Source: Caballeronia arvi (GTDB taxonomy: Bacteria > Pseudomonadota > Gammaproteobacteria > Burkholderiales > Burkholderiaceae). From it: DNA of 64,000 bases. The notes under the pieces are model-generated. The model ran no database searches. It was given only the letters and a program-made list of their open reading frames with translations, and was not told the DNA's origin. This document shows, in pieces, positions 53,008-61,820 of this stretch. The position numbers and the translations under genes were made by a program. The stretch covers positions 496,001 through 560,000 of the forward strand of contig NZ_FCOM02000001.1 in NCBI RefSeq assembly GCF_001544695.2. Direction: 5' to 3'. Every line of letters begins with the position of its first letter. Within the stretch, counting starts at the first letter, position 1.

Positions 53008-54339
53008 ATGAATGCAGTCCCCATGCACTGGCACAAGCGCGTGCTGACGCTCGCGTTTCCGATCGTGCTCGCCAATCTCACGCAGCCGATTCTCGGCGCC
53101 GTCGATACGGCCGTCGCCGGTCATCTCGACGGGCCGCAGTATCTGGGCGGCGTCGCGCTCGGCGGGCTCGTGTTCAGCTTCGTGTTCTGGGGCTTCGGCT
53201 TCCTGCGCATGGGCACGACGGGGCTCGTCGCGCAGGCGTTCGGCGCGCGCGATGACGACGCGTTGCGCGCGAGCGTGCTGCGCGCGATGCTGCTCGCGCT
53301 CGCGATCGGCACAGCCGTACTCGCACTGCAGGTGCCGGTGATTCGTTATGCGCTCGTTGCGCTGGGCGGCAGCGCGGCCGTGCAGGACACCGCGAGCGCA
53401 TACTGCCACGCGCGCATCTGGGCCGCGCCATTCGCGCTCGGCAACTATGTCGTGCTGGGGTATCTGCTCGGCTGCCAGCGCGTGCGGCTCGCGCTCGTCA
53501 CGCAGATTTTCATCAATCTGGTGAACATCGTCGCGGTGCTGTTGTTCGTGTATCGGATCGGCTGGGGCATTGCAGGTATTGGCGCGGCGACTGCGTTCGC
53601 GGATTTCTGCGGCTTCGCGCTCGGCCTCGCGATACTGTGGCACGGCCGTCCGCGCGGCCTGCCACCGCTCGCGCCGCGCGCACTGTTCGATGCCCACGCG
53701 ATGCGCCGGCTCGTCGCGATCAATCGCGACATTTTCATCCGCACGATCTGTCTGCTCGGGTCGTACGGCTGGTTCGCGCATCTCGGCGCGCGTCAGGGCG
53801 ATGCCGTTCTCGCTGCGAACGCCGTCCTGCTGAACTTCCAGACGTTCATGTCCTACGGGCTCGACGGCTTCGCGCACGCAGCGGAAGCGCTCGTCGGCGC
53901 GGCGGCCGGCGCGCGCGACCGCCATGCGTTCCGTCAGGCCGTGAAAGTGACAATGCTCTGGTCGGCGATCGGCGCGGCAGGCTTTTCGATCGTCTATTGG
54001 GTGAGCGGCGGATGGATCATCGGCGCGCTGACGGATCAGGCCGTCGTGCGGCATGAAGCGCTGCGCTTTTTGCCGTGGGCCGCGATATTGCCGCTCGCGT
54101 CCGTCGCGGGCTTTCAGCTCGACGGCGTGTTCATCGGCGCGACACGCACGCACGAACTGATGAAAGCGATGGCCGTTTCGCTCGCGGTCTTTCTCTTCGC
54201 GGCGTGGGCGCTCGCCGGATCGCTCGGCAATCACGGACTGTGGCTCGCGCTCACCATTTTCATGGTGGCGCGCGGCATCACGCTGGCGGTTCAGGTGCCC
54301 GCGATCGAGCGCGCGGCGTGCGCCGGGTCAGTTCGATAG
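53008..54339 (+). CDS. MATE family efflux transporter (DinF-like)
   Basis: A 443-residue, twelve-helix MATE exporter. It starts near WHKRVLTLAFPIVLANLTQPILGAVDTAVAGHLDGPQYLGGVALGG and has FWGFGFLRMGTTGLVAQAFGARDD, the DinF subgroup pattern. Members expel cationic drugs or organic compounds using H+ or Na+. The start is uncertain: ATG 52969 and 53023 are also in frame and none has a clear ribosome site. The 3' end overlaps the convergent hydrolase gene by 12 bases. Confidence 0.93.
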   Translation: MNAVPMHWHKRVLTLAFPIVLANLTQPILGAVDTAVAGHLDGPQYLGGVALGGLVFSFVFWGFGFLRMGTTGLVAQAFGARDDDALRASVLRAMLLALAIGTAVLALQVPVIRYALVALGGSAAVQDTASAYCHARIWAAPFALGNYVVLGYLLGCQRVRLALVTQIFINLVNIVAVLLFVYRIGWGIAGIGAATAFADFCGFALGLAILWHGRPRGLPPLAPRALFDAHAMRRLVAINRDIFIRTICLLGSYGWFAHLGARQGDAVLAANAVLLNFQTFMSYGLDGFAHAAEALVGAAAGARDRHAFRQAVKVTMLWSAIGAAGFSIVYWVSGGWIIGALTDQAVVRHEALRFLPWAAILPLASVAGFQLDGVFIGATRTHELMKAMAVSLAVFLFAAWALAGSLGNHGLWLALTIFMVARGITLAVQVPAIERAACAGSVR

Positions 54340-55389
54340 CGGCTTCAACGCGGCGAGGCCATCCAACAACGCCTTATGAAATGCCGCCGGATCCTGCATC
54401 TGCGGCGCGTGCCCGAGTTCCGGAAACTCGACGAGCTTCGCGCCCTCGATGCGCTCCTTCGCCAGCTTCGCGAGATCGGGATAGCGGCCGAGCGTCGGGC
54501 GGATTTCCGGCGGTGCGAAGTCCTTGCCGATCGCCGTGTTGTCCTTGCCGCCGATGAGCAGCAGCGTCGGCGTTTTCAGCTGATCGAATTCGTAGACGAC
54601 GGGCTGCGTGTAAATCATGTCGTACAGCAGCGCCGAATTCCACGCGACGATGTCTTTGCCCGGCCCGCGATACATGCCCGCGAGCATCTGCACCCACGGC
54701 TCGTAATCGGCGCGCCACTGGCCCGAGTAATACGTGTTCGTCTCGTAGCGGCGAATGCCGTCGGCGCTGGTTTTCAGCTCGCGCGCATACCAGTCGTCGA
54801 TCGAAATCGACGGCACGCCCTTCGCCTTCCAGTCTTCGAGTCCGATCGGATTGACGAGCACGAGCTGCTCGGTCTCGCGCGGGTACATGAGCGCGTAGCG
54901 CACGGCGAGCATGCCGCCCGTCGAATGCGCGATGAGCGTCGCCTTCGACACGCCGAGCGCCGCGAGCAACGCATGCGTGTTGCGCGCGAGCTGCTGGAAG
55001 CTGTACTGATAGCGCTCGGGTTTCGTCGACTTGCAAAAGCCGATTTGATCCGGCGCGATCACGCGATAGCCCGCATCGCTCAAGGTTCCGATGGTCTGCT
55101 TCCATGTCGCCGAGCAGAAGTTCTTGCCGTGCAGAAGCACGGCGGTGCGGCCGTTCGGATGCAGCGGATGCACATCCATATACGCCATGCGCACGACCTG
55201 ACGTTGCGATGTGAGCGAGAAGCGCGCGACCGGATACGGATAGTCGAAGCCCTGCAGTTCGGGGCCGTACGCGGGGCCGTCGTTGCCCGGCAACGGCGCG
55301 GGTTCATCGGCATGCGCGTGCAAGGCGAAGAGCATCGCGAGACACGACATCAGGGATCGAACGACGGACTTGCTGCGCGCTGGATTCAT
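54328..55389 (-). CDS. Exported alpha/beta hydrolase
   Basis: A 353-residue serine hydrolase with a signal peptide (MNPARSKSVVRSLMSCLAMLFALHAHADE). The oxyanion region is VLLHGKNFCSATWKQT, the nucleophile elbow AHSTGGMLA, the acid in LLIGGKDNTAIG and the base in ELGHAPQMQDP. It is probably periplasmic and acts on small esters or similar bonds; the substrate is unknown. It is convergent with the MATE gene. Confidence 0.92.
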   Translation of the reverse strand: MNPARSKSVVRSLMSCLAMLFALHAHADEPAPLPGNDGPAYGPELQGFDYPYPVARFSLTSQRQVVRMAYMDVHPLHPNGRTAVLLHGKNFCSATWKQTIGTLSDAGYRVIAPDQIGFCKSTKPERYQYSFQQLARNTHALLAALGVSKATLIAHSTGGMLAVRYALMYPRETEQLVLVNPIGLEDWKAKGVPSISIDDWYARELKTSADGIRRYETNTYYSGQWRADYEPWVQMLAGMYRGPGKDIVAWNSALLYDMIYTQPVVYEFDQLKTPTLLLIGGKDNTAIGKDFAPPEIRPTLGRYPDLAKLAKERIEGAKLVEFPELGHAPQMQDPAAFHKALLDGLAALKPLSN

Positions 55390-55559
55390 TTTGATTTTGA
55401 AATGACGACGGGCCGAGGCATTCTAGCGCGCCTGTATTTCATGCGCGTTTGCGTGCCGCGCGTGGTTTTCAGCGCTTATACTTCACGGCCCCGCGCGCCG
55501 CGCAAGGATGCAACGCGGCGCGCACTTTCATGCATCGCATTCAGCCCGGATTCCAACGC

Positions 55560-56318
55560 ATGCAATTCCGTATCAAGGCATTCGCCGCCGCGCTCATCGG
55601 CTTCGTGAGTGCCGGCGCATTCGCGAGCGACTGCCCGCAGTTCAGCCCGAACGGCCGCGCGCCGGTCGTCGCCAATTCGAAGATGCGCGCGGCGACGCAG
55701 GAAATCTGCTATTCCGACTTCGCGCTGCTTCACTCCGGCATCACGAAAGGACCGCTCTGGTCGGCGGAACATCTGACCTCACAGAGTGTCGATGAAGCGA
55801 AGAGCAACACGCGCACCAATCGCTTTTTCGTCGACAAGCGTCTGCCGTCCGGTGATAGCGCACAGCTCGCCGACTACAAGAAGAGCGGCTACGACCGCGG
55901 CCATATGAGCCCCGCGGGCGATCGCGCAAGCAAGAAAGGCATGGCCGAATCATTCTCGCTCGCGAATATCGTACCGCAGGACCCGTCGAACAACCGGCGC
56001 ATCTGGTCGCGCATCGAAGAAGCGGTGCGCAGGCTCACGGAAGAATCGGGCGAAGCCTATGTCGTCACCGGACCGCTTTTTTCGGGGCGTCAGTTGCAGA
56101 CGATCGGCGAATCGCGCGTGTTCGTGCCGACGCAGTTGTACAAGGTCGTCTATTTGCCGCAGCGTCAGGTCGCGTTCGCGGTGATCGTCGAAAATACACC
56201 GACGAACACGTACACGATGAAAACCGTGCGCGAGCTCGAAACGATGAGCGGCCTCACGTTTCCCGGCATTCCGGACGGACTGAAAGACAAACGAATTGGA
56301 GGATTGCGCGGTGTTTAA
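55560..56318 (+). CDS. Secreted DNA/RNA non-specific endonuclease
   Basis: A 252-residue beta-beta-alpha-metal nuclease (NUC1/NucA family) with a signal peptide (MQFRIKAFAAALIGFVSAGAFAS). The active-site motif DRGHMSPAGD holds the catalytic histidine, and a downstream NIVPQDPSNNRRIWSRIEE provides the metal asparagine. Four mature cysteines or fewer are visible (DCPQF, EICYSDF). ATG 55560 is used because the signal peptide starts there; an earlier in-frame ATG (55530) adds ten residues. It overlaps the next gene by eight bases. Confidence 0.92.
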   Translation: MQFRIKAFAAALIGFVSAGAFASDCPQFSPNGRAPVVANSKMRAATQEICYSDFALLHSGITKGPLWSAEHLTSQSVDEAKSNTRTNRFFVDKRLPSGDSAQLADYKKSGYDRGHMSPAGDRASKKGMAESFSLANIVPQDPSNNRRIWSRIEEAVRRLTEESGEAYVVTGPLFSGRQLQTIGESRVFVPTQLYKVVYLPQRQVAFAVIVENTPTNTYTMKTVRELETMSGLTFPGIPDGLKDKRIGGLRGV

Positions 56319-56571
56319 ACCCTTTGCCAACGATACGGATGTGATGAACATCGCGGGTGACGCGATCAACATCGAGAACGGCGTGAAGCGCCTGTCGGTT
56401 AGCGGCGATCTGACGATCACGCGCGACAAGGCCGGTCTCGCGAACGCGCTCGCACTGCACAAGGCGCTCGGCGCGATCGTCGACGCGTTGCAAAACGACG
56501 CGTCGCTGCCCGCGAAGCTGCCCGACGAGCCGAGCGCGCCGTCCGGTACAGCCGACAACCCGTTCATCTGA
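56311..56571 (+). CDS. Small cytosolic protein coupled to the secreted nuclease gene
   Basis: An 86-residue protein without signal peptide (MFKPFANDTDVMNIAGDAIN, then IENGVKRLSVSGDLTITRDKAGLANALALHKALGAIVDALQND), with a beta-rich first half, one amphipathic helix and a Pro/Ser-rich tail. It starts at GTG 56311 behind a strong GGAGG, inside the end of the nuclease gene, so the two are coupled. I do not recognise the family. A role linked to the nuclease (inhibitor or chaperone) is possible but only inferred. Confidence 0.7.
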   Translation: MFKPFANDTDVMNIAGDAINIENGVKRLSVSGDLTITRDKAGLANALALHKALGAIVDALQNDASLPAKLPDEPSAPSGTADNPFI

Positions 56572-56617
56572 CGCGCCCTACAATGGTTCCGTTGTGTAGG
56601 CCGTGCGGAGAAGCGAA

Positions 56618-57133
56618 GTGATCGAATGCCATGTCGGCCCGAGCCCGCTCGGGCACATTCTGTATCGCGCCGAGAACGACTGTCTGACGGGGCTCTTCTT
56701 TGTCGGCCAGAAACACTTTCCTGACGGCCTGTCCGAGCCGACGCTGTCCGACACGGCGCCCCGCTCGCGCGTGATCGTCGAAGCGCGTGAGCAGATCGAC
56801 GAATACTTCGCAGGCGCGCGCACGGAATTTTCGATCGCGCTGCGGCTCGGCGGCACGACTTTTCAGCAGCAGGTGTGGAACGCGCTCCGGCAGATTCCTT
56901 TCGGCGATGCCTGGACCTACGGCGATCTCGCGCGCCGGCTCGGTTTGCCCGCGGGCGCATCCCGAGCCGTCGGCGGCGCGAACGGGCGCAATCCTGTCGC
57001 GATCATCGTGCCGTGTCATCGCGTGATCGGCGTCGATGGAGAACTCACCGGCTATGCGGGCGGCGTGGAGCGCAAGCGGCACTTGCTCACGCTGGAAGGC
57101 GGGCCGGGGCGTGAACAACTCGCGCTCTTCTGA
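56618..57133 (+). CDS. ogt: Methylated-DNA-protein-cysteine methyltransferase
   Basis: A 171-residue suicide repair protein that transfers alkyl groups from O6-alkylguanine to its cysteine. The C-terminal domain has the helix-turn-helix with TTFQQQVWNALRQIPFGDAWTYGDLARRLG, the arginine finger GASRAVGGANGRNP, and the active site IVPCHRVIG (Cys133). GTG 56618 is used: GGAG lies seven bases upstream and the family N-terminus follows. It is Ogt-type (no Ada zinc domain). A strong terminator follows. Confidence 0.94.
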   Translation: MIECHVGPSPLGHILYRAENDCLTGLFFVGQKHFPDGLSEPTLSDTAPRSRVIVEAREQIDEYFAGARTEFSIALRLGGTTFQQQVWNALRQIPFGDAWTYGDLARRLGLPAGASRAVGGANGRNPVAIIVPCHRVIGVDGELTGYAGGVERKRHLLTLEGGPGREQLALF

Positions 57134-57159
57134 GGTACGCACATTCAGTGCAAAAACAA

Positions 57160-57194
57160 AAAGCCCGCGAACCTTCCGGTTCGCGGGCTTTTTT
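57160..57194. terminator. Bidirectional terminator between ogt and the OmpA-like gene
   Basis: A perfect 14-bp stem AAAGCCCGCGAACC / GGTTCGCGGGCTTT (57160-57173, 57178-57191), a four-base loop and a T-run (57189-57194). An A-run on the other side allows use on both strands. Confidence 0.92.
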
Positions 57195-57216
57195 CGTTGA
57201 TGCGGTGCGGCGGCTA

Positions 57217-57912
57217 TTACGGCGTGAGCGTCACTTCCACGCGACGGTTTTCAGCGCGGCCTTCGCTTGTCGCGTTCGATGCGATCGGGTTCGACTTGCC
57301 AAAACCCTTCGCCGAGAAGTTGGCGGCGTCAAGGCCATGACCCTTCAGATAGTCGAGAACGGCTTGCGCACGACGCTGGGACAGATTGACGTTATACGCA
57401 TCCGGACCGGTCGAATCCGTGTATCCCTCGACGGTGACCGACGCGAACTTCGTGCCCTGCGATTCTCCGACGAGCTTGTCCAGAACGTCCTTCGCTGTGG
57501 GCGTCAGTGCGGCGCTGTCGAACGCGAAGTTCGTCTTCTCATCCAGCACGACCTTGCGTGGTGCGGGCGCCGCCGGCGCCGGCTGCGGCGCGGGCGGCGG
57601 CGTCACCGGTGCAGGTTGCGCCGGCGTATCACACGTGAAAATCACGTCGCGCGGGTCGCTCGGTGCCATCGTCCCCGCTGAGGTCTGAAGCAAAGCGACG
57701 TTCTTGCTGCCGCACATTTTCTGAGCGGCGGTCATACATGCGCTGCCACTTTCGAAAATCCCAAAGCATTCAGCGCGAAATGCCTTTTGCCCGTTCGACA
57801 TTTGAATTTCGCGGATATTGAAAGCCGGCCCGGTCGTCGTGGAACAGCCCGCAAGCACTGCAACAGCGGTAAGACCAACGGCGAGGGTTTTCGTGATCAT
57901 CTTGATGTTCAT
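57217..57912 (-). CDS. OmpA-family peptidoglycan-binding lipoprotein
   Basis: A 231-residue lipoprotein with lipobox VLAGC (cysteine near residue 23), a cysteine-containing N-terminal domain (AECFGIFESGSACMTAAQKMCGSK, VIFTCDT), a Pro/Ala linker and a C-terminal OmpA domain (residues about 120-230: FAFDSAALTPTAKDVLDKLV, VTVEGYTDSTG, NVNLSQRRAQAVLDYLKGHGLD, GRAENRRVEVTLTP). It would tie the outer membrane to peptidoglycan. ATG 57912 gives a proper signal; the frame upstream is longer. Possible second start at 57900. Confidence 0.92.
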   Translation of the reverse strand: MNIKMITKTLAVGLTAVAVLAGCSTTTGPAFNIREIQMSNGQKAFRAECFGIFESGSACMTAAQKMCGSKNVALLQTSAGTMAPSDPRDVIFTCDTPAQPAPVTPPPAPQPAPAAPAPRKVVLDEKTNFAFDSAALTPTAKDVLDKLVGESQGTKFASVTVEGYTDSTGPDAYNVNLSQRRAQAVLDYLKGHGLDAANFSAKGFGKSNPIASNATSEGRAENRRVEVTLTP

Positions 57913-58130
57913 GCAGGTCAATTCCAAAGCGCGGTGCGCGCCGAGCGCGCGCCTCATTTTCAGGCTCGGATTCATTCCTGAAAGAGGCAGGCAGATTCGT
58001 GGATCGGTTTCGGATGTGTTCATTGCTCGTCAAGCCATCCAAAAAGTTGCGCGATTGTAGCGCGCGGGTCGTCGCGTCTTAAGCGGACAACTCCCAAATT
58101 TAAGCGTCCGCCGAATGCATCGCAAAGCCT

Positions 58131-58772
58131 CTATTTGGCAGGAGCGGGAAGATCGCCATCGGCCTGTTTCTGAAGTTCCTGCACGCGTAGTTGCAGCGCG
58201 CGAAGCTGCGCCTGCGCGGCCGCCTGCTCGGTTCGCAGTTCGCGGACCGCATTCTGCTGTTCCTGCTGATAGCTCGTCACCTGGCCCTGCTGCGCGCGCG
58301 CTATATCGAGATCCGCTTGCAGCCGGCCGGCGCGCTCCTGCTGAACCGCAATCTGCCTGTCGGCATAGGCTTTTTCGGCTTCGAGCTTGATGCGCTTGAT
58401 TTCCGCATCGGCGAGCGTCATGGAGGTCTTGGCGAAATCGAAATACACCGCTTCGGCACGCCCGTCATTTTGCGTTTTGAAGACGCGCCAGATCGTGCTT
58501 TGCTGAAACAGTGCGGCGTAATAAGTCATCTGCTCGGGAAAATACGAAAGACTCGCGCCGTAGCTGCCATTGAAACTCTTGCGCAATTCGGTAATTTTCC
58601 CGGCGGCAATCAGATGCTCGAGTTCCGCGACATCACTATTCCTCGCCGCCGCGCCCTCCGGCATATTCGACGATGCGTCCGCGCGCATATCGCCGGCCGC
58701 CAGCGCCTGCACGAGCGGGCCAGCAAGACCGGACAAGATCAGCGCGATATTCGCAATTACCAGGCGTTTCAT
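58131..58772 (-). CDS. DUF2968 exported coiled-coil protein
   Basis: A 213-residue protein with a signal peptide (about residues 1-26). The middle (ELRKSFNGSYGASLSYFPEQMTYYAALFQQSTIWRVFKTQNDGRAEAVYFDFAKTSMTLADAEIKRIKLEAEKAY) matches the DUF2968 pattern of Burkholderiales, and the C-terminal third is a long Gln/Ala-rich coiled coil. It is probably periplasmic. Function unknown. Confidence 0.85.
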   Translation of the reverse strand: MKRLVIANIALILSGLAGPLVQALAAGDMRADASSNMPEGAAARNSDVAELEHLIAAGKITELRKSFNGSYGASLSYFPEQMTYYAALFQQSTIWRVFKTQNDGRAEAVYFDFAKTSMTLADAEIKRIKLEAEKAYADRQIAVQQERAGRLQADLDIARAQQGQVTSYQQEQQNAVRELRTEQAAAQAQLRALQLRVQELQKQADGDLPAPAK

Positions 58773-58882
58773 TGCGATTTTCCGTCACGATAAACCACAT
58801 CGCCCGGAAAGGATTATGGTGTTACCAAGCCGTTAATGCTAGGCGATTCAAAGCGCTATTCGAAATTCGGAATTGCGTGGAA

Positions 58883-59158
58883 TCAAATCATTGACTGGCG
58901 CTTCAGACGCTCGTTCAGGTGCGGCTCGCCGGCGCTGCGCAACGGTTGCTGCGGCCTGAAGATACGCGCGTCAGACGGCTCGACGCTCATGCGCGAGAAA
59001 ATCTCGCGGTCGCCCTGATAGACGAACGGCGCGGCCGACAGAATGCGCGCGTCGGGCGGCGGCTCGACGGCGTGTACCGTACCGGCGCTGACGGCAAAAA
59101 AAGAAAAAAGGCAGGCGACGAGCGCGAAAGCGCCCGAAATCGGGTGTGAACGAAACAT
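58883..59158 (-). CDS. Small exported protein, unknown function
   Basis: A 91-residue protein with a signal peptide (PISGAFALVACLFSFFAVSAGTVHA) and about 60 mature residues without cysteine (PPPDARILSAAPFVYQGDRE). I do not recognise it. The ribosome site is weak. The signal peptide and codon pattern support expression; it could still be a chance frame. Confidence 0.5.
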   Translation of the reverse strand: MFRSHPISGAFALVACLFSFFAVSAGTVHAVEPPPDARILSAAPFVYQGDREIFSRMSVEPSDARIFRPQQPLRSAGEPHLNERLKRQSMI

Positions 59159-59534
59159 GGCTAGGGAACGATCAGAAGGGCGCTCGAGCGCCGGAAAGGA
59201 GCCGCCGAAAGCAACACGCGGCTACGACATAGCTCGCTATTCCAACAGCCTTCGCGTCACTTGCCCATGAGAAGGTTCTCAAAGATTCCCTGTTTCCACG
59301 CAACCCGCCTAAGCATTGCGCAAGATCAGGCGTGAAAAATGCGAACCAGAAACATTCACTCTGCAGCGTGACAGTTCCGGCATGCCCGCGAATCTCGCAG
59401 CGACGGTGCGCGAAGGCGCCACGCGCGATAAGGCACACGCGGAAAGGGATGACATGCAGCCACAGCTTGCCGGGAGTCAGCCATAATGCGCCTTCGCAAA
59501 AATGCAGCAACGCCCAAGTAAAAACGAAAATGCC
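59159..59534. other. Divergent intergenic region upstream of the KaiC-like operon
   Basis: About 375 bases with no gene I can support. A CATAAT at 59482-59487 could be a -10 box for the KaiC-like operon, but no partner -35 is seen at the right distance. I find no repeat or operator. Confidence 0.35.
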
Positions 59535-61046
59535 ATGACTCAAGACGACAATCTTCCGACCGATCAACCCAGGCAGCCCGCCGCCATGGACGGCAACGTC
59601 ACGACCGGCGTCACAGGTCTGGATGACATTCTGGGCGGCGGCCTCGTCGAAGGCGGCCTGTATCTGATCGAAGGGATGGCGGGCGCAGGCAAGACGATCC
59701 TTTCCTCGCAGATCGGCTTTCACCGCGTCGCTCAGGGCGACATGGTGCTGTACATCACGCTGATCGCCGAATCGCACACCAAATTGCTGTCTCATCTCAA
59801 GGCGCTCTCGTTCTACGACGCCGACGCGATCTCCGACCGGATGCTCTTCGTCTCCGGCTATCACGAGCTGATGCGCGACGGCCTGTCCGGTTTTCTCGCG
59901 CTGATCGCGTCGACCATCAAGTCGAGCCGGCCGCGCTTCATGGTCATCGACGGTTTTCGCAGCGCGCGCGAATTCAGCTCGACGGAGCTCGAACTGTCGC
60001 AGTTCATCCACGAACTGTCCGCGTTCGTGAGCGCCGCCCGCTGCACGACGCTGATCCTCGCGCCGCTGTCCGGCAACGAGCCGCATCCCGAGCACACGCT
60101 CGTCGACGGGCTCATCGAGCTGAACCGCTACAACACGGGCATGCGGCGCGCCCGCGAAATCGAAGTCCACAAGCTGCGCGCCCGCGATCATCTGCTCGGC
60201 AAGCATTTTTTCAGGATCACCGGAGAAGGTCTCGTGACCTTCCCGCGCATCGAGGCGACGCCTGCCAGTGCCGGAGGCGTGCCCGACTTCAGCAGCAAGC
60301 TCGCCTTCGGCTTTCCCGATTTCGATCAGATGCTCGGCGGCGGCGTCGTGCGCGGCTCGACAACCACGCTGATCGGGCCGTCGGGCATCGGCAAGACGCT
60401 GCTGTCGCTCAAGTTTCTGCAGGCGGGCGTCGAACGCGGCGAGCGCTGCGTGTACTTCGGGCTTTACGAGTCGCCCGAGCGGCTCCTCGCGAAAGCGCGC
60501 TCGGTCGGTATCGATCTCGCCCCGGCCGTGACGGAAGGACGCCTGTCGATTCACTGGCATCCGGCCGTCGAACTGGCGATCGACGAACTCGCCGTCGAGC
60601 TGATGAACGCGGTCCGGAATACGAACGCGTCGCGCCTCGTGGTGGACGGCATCGACGGATTTCATCAGTCCGCGAATCGCACGGAGCGCTTCGGGCTCTT
60701 CCTGAACGCGCTCACGCACCGCCTGCGCGATGCGGGCGTGACGACGCTTCTCACCGAGGAGCTGCCGCTCTACGGCGACGCCGCGTTGCCCGCGACGCTG
60801 CGCGCGTCCGCGCTGACCGAGAACATCGTGCTCATGCGCTACGTGGAGGCGAACTCCTCGCTCTATCGCATGATGTCGATCGTGAAGCAGCGCGAGGGCC
60901 CGCACGATCCCGCGATCCGCCGGCTCACGATCGATGCGCGCGGCCTGCATATCAGCGAGGGCTTCATCGGCGCGACAGGTCTGTTGTCCGGGCAACCGTC
61001 GACGACGCCCGCGCTCTCGGTGGCGGATCCCGGCGCGCGCGCATGA
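59535..61046 (+). CDS. KaiC-like double-domain RecA-fold ATPase
   Basis: A 503-residue protein with two KaiC/RAD55 domains. Walker A motifs are GMAGAGKT (47-54) and GPSGIGKT (281-288); Walker B-like strands are RFMVIDGF and RLVVDGIDGF. The twin catalytic glutamates of KaiC are reduced to one in each domain (LIAES, GLYES). In the second domain the region equivalent to the KaiC phosphosites reads RASALTENIVLMRYVE: Ser425 aligns with KaiC Ser431 and Ala426 with Thr432. Its stop overlaps the start of a response regulator gene. No kaiA or kaiB is present, so circadian function is not implied; a signalling ATPase is likely. ATG 59502 is an alternative start. Confidence 0.88.
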   Translation: MTQDDNLPTDQPRQPAAMDGNVTTGVTGLDDILGGGLVEGGLYLIEGMAGAGKTILSSQIGFHRVAQGDMVLYITLIAESHTKLLSHLKALSFYDADAISDRMLFVSGYHELMRDGLSGFLALIASTIKSSRPRFMVIDGFRSAREFSSTELELSQFIHELSAFVSAARCTTLILAPLSGNEPHPEHTLVDGLIELNRYNTGMRRAREIEVHKLRARDHLLGKHFFRITGEGLVTFPRIEATPASAGGVPDFSSKLAFGFPDFDQMLGGGVVRGSTTTLIGPSGIGKTLLSLKFLQAGVERGERCVYFGLYESPERLLAKARSVGIDLAPAVTEGRLSIHWHPAVELAIDELAVELMNAVRNTNASRLVVDGIDGFHQSANRTERFGLFLNALTHRLRDAGVTTLLTEELPLYGDAALPATLRASALTENIVLMRYVEANSSLYRMMSIVKQREGPHDPAIRRLTIDARGLHISEGFIGATGLLSGQPSTTPALSVADPGARA

Positions 61047-61399
61047 AAAAGATCCTCGTCGTCGACGATGAATTCGACATTCTGACCACGTGGCGGCTCG
61101 TGCTCGAAATGGAGGGCTACGAGGTCGTGACCGCATCCAACGGGCGCACGGCGCTCGACACCGCGCGCTCGAATCCGCCCACGCTCGTCATCACCGACTG
61201 GATGATGCCGCACATGGACGGTGTCCAGCTGATCCGCCAGCTCGCCGCGAGCGACGGGCTCGGCGCGGTGCCGGTGATCCTGATGAGCGCGGCGGCCCAC
61301 GCGCCGGTGCTTGAGCATCCGCACGCGCAATTCCGGCGCAAGCCGCTTTCCATCGACGAACTGCTCGACGCGGTCAAAGGCCTGATCGGCCCGGCCTGA
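61043..61399 (+). CDS. Single-domain response regulator
   Basis: A 118-residue receiver domain with no output domain. The acidic pair is Asp8-Asp9, the phosphoacceptor Asp52 (LVITDWMMPHMDG), with Ser82 and Lys100 in place. It is coupled to the KaiC-like gene by an ATGA overlap, so the two proteins probably interact. No histidine kinase is encoded nearby; phosphorylation must come from a kinase elsewhere or from the ATPase partner. Confidence 0.93.
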   Translation: MKKILVVDDEFDILTTWRLVLEMEGYEVVTASNGRTALDTARSNPPTLVITDWMMPHMDGVQLIRQLAASDGLGAVPVILMSAAAHAPVLEHPHAQFRRKPLSIDELLDAVKGLIGPA

Positions 61400-61494
61400 C
61401 CCACTGGGCACGCGACGTGCTGTACAGGTGCGTTCCGGCGAAACCGGACTCTGAAGGACTCACGAGAAACCGCTCAACCGAAAGGGAGGCACCT

Positions 61495-61749
61495 ATGGTG
61501 CAGGATCAAGTGGAAGGCGCGGCGCAGCGCGTCGTCGGCAAGGTGCAGGACGCGGTCGGCGCGCTGACGGGCGATGAAGGCACGCAAGTCGAAGGCAAGG
61601 TGCGGCAGGCGTATGGAAACTTGCAGCAAAGCTATGGACAGACCGTCGATAACGTGCGCCTGGCCGTCGCGAGCCAGCCGATTCAGGGTGTACTGATCGC
61701 GGCGGCAGTCGGCTTCGTGCTCGGCGCGTTGTGGAATCGCGATCGTTGA
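61495..61749 (+). CDS. CsbD-like stress protein with C-terminal membrane segment
   Basis: An 84-residue protein. The first ~55 residues (DQVEGAAQRVVGKVQDAVGALTGDEGTQVEGKVRQAYGNLQQSYG) match CsbD, a general stress protein, and the end (QPIQGVLIAAAVGFVLGALWNRDR) is a DUF883/ElaB-type glycine-zipper membrane helix. GGGAGG precedes ATG 61495. It lies 95 bases after the response regulator gene and may have its own promoter. Confidence 0.88.
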   Translation: MVQDQVEGAAQRVVGKVQDAVGALTGDEGTQVEGKVRQAYGNLQQSYGQTVDNVRLAVASQPIQGVLIAAAVGFVLGALWNRDR

Positions 61750-61781
61750 TGCCGATCGCGCGTCACGTCTGATGTATCGAT

Positions 61782-61820
61782 GACAAAGCCGGCGTGACGA
61801 TCGCGCCGGCTTTGTCGTTT
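61782..61820. terminator. Hairpin between convergent CsbD-like and membrane protein genes
   Basis: A perfect 13-bp stem GACAAAGCCGGCG / CGCCGGCTTTGTC (61782-61794, 61804-61816), a nine-base loop and a short GTTT tail. Position between convergent genes supports a shared terminator, though the T-run is weak. Confidence 0.65.

Noticed and set aside
58080..58115. Two TTAAGCG copies with a weak GCGGAC/GTCCGC stem before the OmpA-like gene
   Set aside because: Short, spaced loosely and no T-run; could be chance, so not listed as an operator or terminator.
59172..61136. Minus-strand open frame of about 650 codons across the KaiC-like gene
   Set aside because: Arg-rich translation typical of a shadow frame; the plus strand has both Walker motifs and coupling to the receiver gene.
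59535..61399. A circadian kai clock
   Set aside because: No kaiA or kaiB in the window, and the phosphosite pair is not conserved; only a KaiC-like signalling role is supported.
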